From: an uncultured Clostridia bacterium
Lineage (GTDB): Bacteria > Bacillota > Clostridia > Oscillospirales > Oscillospiraceae
DNA length: 11,299 nt
NCBI GenBank assembly: GCA_947177115.1
Contig: CAMWTG010000062.1
Location: forward strand, 1 to 11,299
Direction of reading: 5' to 3'
The position numbers and the translations under genes were made by a program. The notes beneath the pieces are model-generated. The model searched no databases. It was not told the origin of the DNA and saw only the letters and a list, made by a program, of their open reading frames with translations. Every line of letters begins with the position of its first letter. Positions within the stretch are counted from its first letter, which is position 1. Below are positions 6,292 to 10,175 of this stretch, piece by piece.

Positions 6292-7674
6292 TTACTTGAC
6301 GATCTCCGGCAGGGACGCGGCGGCGGCAGACTGGCCCACCCGGCGGAACTTCTCATCGGGAAGGGTAGGGTTGATCTGTGCGGCGATCTCCGGGTACTCA
6401 TCGGCCATAACATCCTTGCAGGTGGAGAGGATCAGGTCGCCGCCCTTGCCGGACATGACCCGGCCCAGCAGCAGCACATGGTGGAAATGATACAGGTCGA
6501 AATAGAAGGCCAGGGCATGGGCCAGATATACGCCGATAGAGGAATACACATCGGCGGCCCGGGGATCGTCCTCGGCCATCAGTTTCTGGACCACCTTCAG
6601 TTTTTCAGCAGGGGACAGGGACTCGTCCAGCTCGATGCCGGCCCGGGGGGCCAGCTTGATGACCGCGTCCTGAGAAAAGTACTTCACGCCGCAGCCGATA
6701 TCGCCGCTCCATTCGTCCTGCATGGCATCTGGAGCCGCATCCACGGGGACAAAGGCCAGTTCGTTGAGCCAGCCGGTGATCCGCCCCTGGGGGTCCACAT
6801 AGCCCACGGCCTCGCTGGTGCCCATGGCAATGCCCAGGACGTTATCCTCCTCTAGGCTCATGGCACCTGCCAGAGCGGATACATCGCCATCATTGGCTAC
6901 GGCGTAGGGGACATTGCCGAAAGTGTCAGTGATGGCCCGAATGTAGATATCCTTTACCTTGGCATCAAAGAGATCCTTGGGTACCTGGAGAAACAGGGAT
7001 GCGTTCATGGTCCGGTCATTGATATACACGCCGGCGGAGCTGACGCCCACCGCATCCACCCGGGGCATGTGGGCGGCGGCAGCCTTCAGAGCGGCCACAA
7101 TGCCATCGTAGTGGTAGTCCGGGTCGGAATTGATTTTGGGGAACCAGACCACTTCCTCGTCAAAGACGCTCTCGCCATTGATAACGGCGGACACCTTCCG
7201 GTCAGAGCCGCCTGCATCAAAGCCGATGCGGCAGCCGTCCAGATGGCGGCCAATGGCCTTTGGGCTGTCCTTCGGTTCTGGCAGTTTGTCGCAGGAGACT
7301 ACCTCGAAGGGATGCTCAAAAACATTGGCCATATAGTCCCAGTCAAATTCCTGGCATCCGCCGGCAGAGTAGGCGTCCTGCAGGTAGGCGCGGATATCCT
7401 CGCTGCCCCGGACATAGATTTTGAATCCGCCCTTCATCCACAGGAGGGTCTTGACTACCCGGTTGACATAGTAGCAGTCAGCCTCCCGCATCTCCGGCGT
7501 GCCGTGGATAAAGGTCTCGCATACCGCCATCTCTCCGCCAGCCCGTTCCACAGCCAGACCCAAAGGCTGCCTGGCATCCTTTAAAAACGCCTGATTGAAC
7601 GCATGCAGGGGCATATACCCGGGATCCAGCTTGGGCGAATGCTTTAAAGTGACCTCGATACCATAGCGATTCAT
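6292..7674 (-). CDS. Large ROK/ASKHA-like sugar-kinase-fold protein with an extra N-terminal domain
   Basis: A 460-residue protein whose residues 148-410 look like an actin-like ASKHA fold of the ROK type. IGFDAGGSDRKVSAVI at 150-165 serves as the phosphate-1 loop, VGVSSAGV at 209-216, and VANDGDVSALAGA at 259-271 carries Asn261 and the candidate catalytic Asp262. GIAMGTSEAVGYVDPQGRITG at 281-301 serves as the phosphate-2 loop, and VLLLGRVMSGKGG at 400-412 is a glycine-rich adenosine-side motif. The zinc-binding ROK signature (GH followed by CxCGxxGC) is absent: the matching region reads NELAFVPVD. Residues 1-145 form an extra domain with no visible helix-turn-helix, so this is not an NagC-type repressor. 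Typical ROK kinases have about 300 residues. Sugar kinase or sugar-binding sensor are both open. GGAGG (7684-7688) is 9 bases from the ATG. It is the first gene of the minus-strand operon. Confidence 0.75.
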   Translation of the reverse strand: MNRYGIEVTLKHSPKLDPGYMPLHAFNQAFLKDARQPLGLAVERAGGEMAVCETFIHGTPEMREADCYYVNRVVKTLLWMKGGFKIYVRGSEDIRAYLQDAYSAGGCQEFDWDYMANVFEHPFEVVSCDKLPEPKDSPKAIGRHLDGCRIGFDAGGSDRKVSAVINGESVFDEEVVWFPKINSDPDYHYDGIVAALKAAAAHMPRVDAVGVSSAGVYINDRTMNASLFLQVPKDLFDAKVKDIYIRAITDTFGNVPYAVANDGDVSALAGAMSLEEDNVLGIAMGTSEAVGYVDPQGRITGWLNELAFVPVDAAPDAMQDEWSGDIGCGVKYFSQDAVIKLAPRAGIELDESLSPAEKLKVVQKLMAEDDPRAADVYSSIGVYLAHALAFYFDLYHFHHVLLLGRVMSGKGGDLILSTCKDVMADEYPEIAAQINPTLPDEKFRRVGQSAAAASLPEIVK

Positions 7675-7697
7675 TTTATCGTACCTCCATCAAATCT

Positions 7698-7713
7698 CCG
7701 CGCCGCGGCGCGG
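7698..7713. repeat. Perfect 16-base GC palindrome, 5'-leader hairpin or plus-strand terminator
   Basis: CCGCGCCGCGGCGCGG is its own reverse complement and is followed on the plus strand by TTTTTTACTTTTTT. On the plus strand this has the shape of an intrinsic terminator pointing at the AGE gene, though no real plus-strand gene lies upstream. On the minus strand it would lie only a few bases after the predicted transcription start and just before the ROK ribosome binding site, so it may be a 5'-end stabilising or translation-modulating hairpin. Confidence 0.6.
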
Positions 7714-7727
7714 TTTTTTACTTTTTT

Positions 7728-7756
7728 ATCATATCACAGGGTGAGCCGCCTGTCAC
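7728..7756 (-). promoter_or_regulatory. Sigma-A type promoter of the ROK-SGNH-DUF624 operon
   Basis: On the minus strand GTGACA (7751-7756, five of six to TTGACA) and TATGAT (7728-7733, five of six to TATAAT) are separated by exactly 17 bases. Transcription would start near 7721, giving a leader of about 47 bases. An inverted repeat GGGTGA-N8-TCACCC at 7739-7758 overlaps the spacer and the -35 box and could be an operator. Confidence 0.7.
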
Positions 7757-7758
7757 CC
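7739..7758. promoter_or_regulatory. Inverted repeat over the -35 box of the ROK operon
   Basis: GGGTGA (7739-7744) and TCACCC (7753-7758) are perfect inverted copies with an 8-base spacer. The position, overlapping spacer and -35, suits a repressor site. The arms are short, so chance is possible. Confidence 0.35.
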
Positions 7759-7774
7759 CTTTTCGTCAAAAAAG

Positions 7775-7818
7775 AGAAAAAAATTTTCGAAAACATTATG
7801 GTTGAAAAATTGTTTTCA
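7775..7818. promoter_or_regulatory. Cluster of GAAAA/TTTTC dyads, candidate RpiR operator in the divergent region
   Basis: The segment holds GAAAA-AAA-TTTTC (7776-7788), the perfect palindrome TTTTCGAAAA (7784-7793) and TGAAAA-ATTG-TTTTCA (7803-7818). The last ends 1 base before the likely -10 (TATGAT, 7820-7825) of the AGE-RpiR transcript. The same TGAAAA...TTTTCA dyad occurs at 10060-10074, upstream of the binding-protein gene. RpiR regulators bind as dimers to short inverted repeats. Assignment to the RpiR protein encoded here is an inference. Confidence 0.5.
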
Positions 7819-7819
7819 G

Positions 7820-7825
7820 TATGAT
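7820..7825 (+). promoter_or_regulatory. Probable -10 box of the AGE-RpiR transcript
   Basis: TATGAT matches the consensus at five of six positions. No convincing -35 box is found at 16-18 bases (TTATGG or TATGGT); TTGAAA at 7802-7807 is only 12 bases away. The promoter may therefore be weak or activated. The start site would be near 7832, leaving a leader of about 90 bases. Confidence 0.4.
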
Positions 7826-7840
7826 AGGATGGTACGGAAA

Positions 7841-7871
7841 GCTGTGGAATTTGACTAAAAGTCAACACAGC
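7841..7871 (+). promoter_or_regulatory. Bulged hairpin in the AGE-RpiR leader
   Basis: GCTGTG-GAAT-TTGACT (7841-7856) pairs with AGTCAA-CACAGC (7860-7871) around an AAA loop, giving 12 pairs with a 4-base bulge on one side. It lies just downstream of the predicted start and upstream of the AGE ribosome binding site. It could be an RNA hairpin or a DNA operator, since TTGACT-AAA-AGTCAA is itself a perfect inverted repeat. Confidence 0.5.
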
Positions 7872-7921
7872 GCACAGCGTCATAGCAGGAAATTTTCATA
7901 ATGGAAAGGTGAGGATGAACA

Positions 7922-9127
7922 ATGGATCGCGCGAAATTGGACCGCAGCTGTCAGTGGCTGCGGGAGGAGCTGGACCGCAGCACCAGATTCTGGCTCAAAT
8001 ACGGCATGGATCCGGTCAATGGCGGAGTATATACCTGTCTGGACCGGAAAGGGGAGATCTACTCCACAGACAAAAGTGTGTGGATGCAGGGCCGCTGCGG
8101 CTGGATCTTCGCATACCTGTGCCACGAGTACGGTCTTAAGCAGGAGTGGCTGGATGCCAGCCGGAGCTGCCTGGACTTCATGGAGAAATACTGCATCAAC
8201 CGGGCGGCGGGGGACAGGATGTACTTTACCGTCACCGCCGAGGGTAAGCCCCTGCGCCAGCGGCGGTATTGCTTCTCTGAGGCGTTCTATGCCATGGCCA
8301 ACGCGGAGTATTACGGCATCACCGGCGAGCCGGAGCGCCTGGAGCGGGCCCGGCGGGCCTATGACCTGTACTGGGACTTGAACCACGGTATGGCCGATCC
8401 CACCGGCCTGGGTCCCAAGACCATCCCCGAAACGAGGCAGGGCCGGTCCTTCGGCGGACCAATGATCATCCTCAACGTTACCGGCGTTCTGCTGCGGGTG
8501 GACCCTCAGCGGAAGGCTCTCTATGAGGAGCGGGCCCAGCAGTGTGTGGATGAGATTTTCAGGTACCACGTCAAGCCGGAGCTGAAATGCGTACTGGAGA
8601 ATGTAGCTCCCGATGGGGAGGCGAGGCTCTACTATACCGAGGGCCGCACCGTCAATCCAGGCCACGACATTGAGGGCGTGTGGTTCCTGCTGGAGCACGC
8701 ACAGCGCACCGGGGACAAGGAGCTGGTGGGCAGGGCGGCTGAGATCTTTGACTGGGCTATCAGGGCCGGCTGGGATGAGGAATACGGCGGACTGCTGTAC
8801 TTCACCGACTGCCTGGGCAAGCCGCCGGAGGCGTACGAGCATGACATGAAGCTGTGGTGGCCCCACAACGAGATCCTCATTGCTTCCAGCATGCTTTACC
8901 GGGATACCGGGGATGAGAAGTACCTTAACTGGTTTTGGAAGACCGAGGACTACTGCCGGGAGCACTTCTGCGATCCCGAATATGGCGAGTGGTACGGCTA
9001 CCTCCGCCGGGACGGCAAGCCAACCATGCCCTCTACCAAGGGCTCCACTTTCAAAGGCCCCTTCCATGTTCCCCGCTCCCTTGTCATCACAGAGAAGGTC
9101 CTGGGGCAGATTCTGGACGCAAATTGA
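7922..9127 (+). CDS. AGE-family (N-acylglucosamine 2-epimerase type) sugar epimerase/isomerase
   Basis: A 401-residue cytoplasmic enzyme of the AGE/renin-binding-protein family, an alpha6/alpha6 barrel that epimerises or isomerises sugars; founding members interconvert GlcNAc and ManNAc. Length and motifs fit along the whole chain: FWLKYGMDPVNGGVYT at 23-38, WMQGRCGW at 54-61, FSEAFYAMANAEYY at 118-131, NPGHDIEGVWFLLEHA at 245-260 with His248, DMKLWWPHNE at 308-317 with His315, and FKGPFHVPRSL at 377-387 with His382. His248 and His382 sit where the two catalytic histidines of the family are expected. AGE relatives also include cellobiose and aldose-ketose isomerases, so the substrate is open; an N-acyl hexosamine is favoured by the neighbours. 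The ribosome binding site AAAGGTGAGG (7905-7914) is 7 bases from the ATG. It is first in the plus-strand transcript, followed by the RpiR gene. Confidence 0.92.
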   Translation: MDRAKLDRSCQWLREELDRSTRFWLKYGMDPVNGGVYTCLDRKGEIYSTDKSVWMQGRCGWIFAYLCHEYGLKQEWLDASRSCLDFMEKYCINRAAGDRMYFTVTAEGKPLRQRRYCFSEAFYAMANAEYYGITGEPERLERARRAYDLYWDLNHGMADPTGLGPKTIPETRQGRSFGGPMIILNVTGVLLRVDPQRKALYEERAQQCVDEIFRYHVKPELKCVLENVAPDGEARLYYTEGRTVNPGHDIEGVWFLLEHAQRTGDKELVGRAAEIFDWAIRAGWDEEYGGLLYFTDCLGKPPEAYEHDMKLWWPHNEILIASSMLYRDTGDEKYLNWFWKTEDYCREHFCDPEYGEWYGYLRRDGKPTMPSTKGSTFKGPFHVPRSLVITEKVLGQILDAN

Positions 9128-9131
9128 CAAA

Positions 9132-9151
9132 GGCGCGGTATGACCCGCGCC
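9132..9151 (+). promoter_or_regulatory. GC hairpin between the AGE and RpiR genes
   Basis: GGCGCGG (9132-9138) and CCGCGCC (9145-9151) are perfect inverted 7-mers with a 6-base loop, placed between the AGE stop (9127) and the RpiR ribosome binding site. There is no T tract, so it is not a normal terminator; it may set the ratio of the two proteins. The same 7-mers in the opposite arrangement make up the palindrome at 7698-7713. Confidence 0.45.
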
Positions 9152-9153
9152 GG

Positions 9154-9160
9154 AAAGGAG
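9154..9160 (+). promoter_or_regulatory. Ribosome binding site that decides the RpiR start
   Basis: AAAGGAG is 6 bases upstream of the ATG at 9167. The in-frame ATG at 9140 has no such site and falls in the loop of the hairpin at 9132-9151, so 9167 is the preferred start. Confidence 0.75.
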
Positions 9161-9166
9161 CGGATC

Positions 9167-10021
9167 ATGCCGGAAATGAACGCTTTCGAGAAGATCAGCA
9201 ATGCTTACTACAGTCTGACTGCCGCCGAAAAGAAGGTGGCTGACTACGTTATTATCCATCAGCAGGAATCGCAGTACATGTCCATCTCCGAGCTGGCGGA
9301 GGCGTGCGGCGTGGCGGAGGCGACCATCTCCCGTTTTGCCAAGCGGCTGGGCTACAAGGGCTATAACGCCTTCAAACTGGCAGTGGCCCACTCCACCGCA
9401 GGGCGGGCCAACGGCAACCCTCTGTCCGGCGAGGTGCTGGCCGAGGACGGCGTCTCCGATATGTGCCAGAAGCTTTTTGCCGCTAATGTGGACGCCATGG
9501 AACAGACGCTGGGGCTGCTCCGCCCGGAGGCGCTGGCCTCTGCCGGCGATCTCCTGGAGCAGGCGGATAAGGTACTGTGCATGGGGCAGGGGGGATCCAT
9601 GATCATGGCCCAGGAGGCCGCGCACCTGTTTTCCACCGCCTTTGGGAATTATTTCCCGGTGTCCGACTCCCATATGCAGGCCATTGCCGCCGCGCAGCTG
9701 GGCCCCCGGGACGTGATATTGTACTTCTCTTACTCCGGCGCTACCCGGGATATGCTGGAAACCTGCCTGCTGGCCCGGGAGCGGAATGCCAAGGTCATCC
9801 TGGTCACTCGTTTTCCCAAGTCCCCCGGCGCGGCCCTGGCCAGTGTGGTGCTCCAGTGCGGCGCGAATGAAAATCCCCTGCAAATGGGTTCGGTGGCCGC
9901 GCGGGTGGCCATGATTTTCGTGCTGGACGCCCTTTTTTCTGAGGTGTGCCGCCGGGATCTGGAGGCTTGCCGTTCCCGCCGCCGTCAGGTGGCCGATGCC
10001 CTGTCGGACAAACACCTTTGA
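9167..10021 (+). CDS. RpiR (MurR/RpiR) family transcriptional regulator with SIS domain
   Basis: A 284-residue DNA-binding regulator. The N-terminal HTH_6 domain (about 1-77) contains LTAAEKKVADYVI at 18-30 and the helix-turn-helix SISELAEACGVAEATISRFAKRL (39-61), then GYKGYNAFK, all typical of RpiR. After a linker, a SIS sugar-phosphate-binding domain (about 125-260) shows VLCMGQGGSMIMAQ at 136-149, FSYSGATRDML at 187-197 and AKVILVTRFPKSP at 208-220. Family members sense a phosphosugar such as GlcNAc-6-P, ManNAc-6-P or MurNAc-6-P and mostly act as repressors of the adjacent sugar genes. It lies 39 bases after the AGE gene, so the two are co-transcribed. It probably controls the AGE operon, the divergent ROK operon and the downstream transporter; candidate sites are the GAAAA-TTTTC dyads at 7775-7818 and 10060-10074. 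Confidence 0.94.
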   Translation: MPEMNAFEKISNAYYSLTAAEKKVADYVIIHQQESQYMSISELAEACGVAEATISRFAKRLGYKGYNAFKLAVAHSTAGRANGNPLSGEVLAEDGVSDMCQKLFAANVDAMEQTLGLLRPEALASAGDLLEQADKVLCMGQGGSMIMAQEAAHLFSTAFGNYFPVSDSHMQAIAAAQLGPRDVILYFSYSGATRDMLETCLLARERNAKVILVTRFPKSPGAALASVVLQCGANENPLQMGSVAARVAMIFVLDALFSEVCRRDLEACRSRRRQVADALSDKHL

Positions 10022-10059
10022 CAAATTTCGCGAAGAAAAAATTCAAAGCAAGAAAATTC

Positions 10060-10074
10060 TGAAAATTTTTTTCA
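10060..10074. promoter_or_regulatory. TGAAAA-N3-TTTTCA dyad upstream of the binding-protein promoter, candidate RpiR operator
   Basis: TGAAAA (10060-10065) and TTTTCA (10069-10074) are perfect inverted copies, extending to 9-base arms (10057-10065 and 10069-10077). The same hexamers with a 4-base spacer occur at 7803-7818. The site ends 8 bases before the -35 box at 10083. The surrounding A/T tracts (10035-10072) also resemble an UP element, and the dyad does not form a classical terminator for the RpiR gene because no T tract follows it on the plus strand. Confidence 0.5.
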
Positions 10075-10082
10075 GAAAGGTA

Positions 10083-10111
10083 TTGACTTTCTGCACAGTT
10101 TCTAGTACCAT
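10083..10111 (+). promoter_or_regulatory. Promoter of the sugar-binding lipoprotein gene
   Basis: TTGACT (10083-10088, five of six) and TACCAT (10106-10111, four of six) are 17 bases apart, with an AT-rich upstream region. The start would be near 10118, leaving a leader of about 58 bases. CTAGT-N8-ACTAG (10102-10119) brackets the -10 box, and TAGGT-T-ACCTA (10117-10127) covers the predicted start. Confidence 0.6.
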
Positions 10112-10134
10112 GCAACTAGGTTACCTATCGCGAT
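10102..10134. promoter_or_regulatory. Overlapping small palindromes at the binding-protein transcription start
   Basis: Three short inverted repeats follow one another: CTAGT-N8-ACTAG (10102-10119), TAGGT-T-ACCTA (10117-10127) and ATCGCGAT (10127-10134). They cover the -10 box and the first transcribed bases, a classical repressor position. A related TTCGCGAA is at 10027-10034, so the TCGCGA cores lie exactly 100 bases apart. Each repeat is short and may be chance. Confidence 0.35.
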
Positions 10135-10175
10135 TTCCACAAGTACATGAGGTAAACAATTGAAGGAGGATCAAC

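Noticed and set aside
6260..6413. An N-terminal extension of the SGNH hydrolase up to 6413.
   Set aside because: The extra residues (Arg/Ser/Pro-rich) are the shadow of the ROK C-terminus, and the ATG at 6260 has a correctly spaced ribosome binding site and the family's normal N-terminus.
5571..6855. Two plus-strand frames (242 and 209 codons) opposite the SGNH and ROK genes.
   Set aside because: They are antisense to genes with catalytic motifs, have His/Gln-rich composition and lack start signals.
7880..10024. A 714-codon open frame on the minus strand opposite the AGE and RpiR genes.
   Set aside because: It is an antisense shadow caused by GC-rich third codon positions: the plus-strand frames have full family motifs and ribosome binding sites, while this translation is low-complexity (Gly, His, Leu, Gln) with no recognisable domain.
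10057..10077. The 9-base inverted repeat after the RpiR gene as an intrinsic terminator.
   Set aside because: The stem is AT-only apart from two pairs and no T run follows it on the plus strand (AGGTATTG comes next). It fits better as an operator or UP element.
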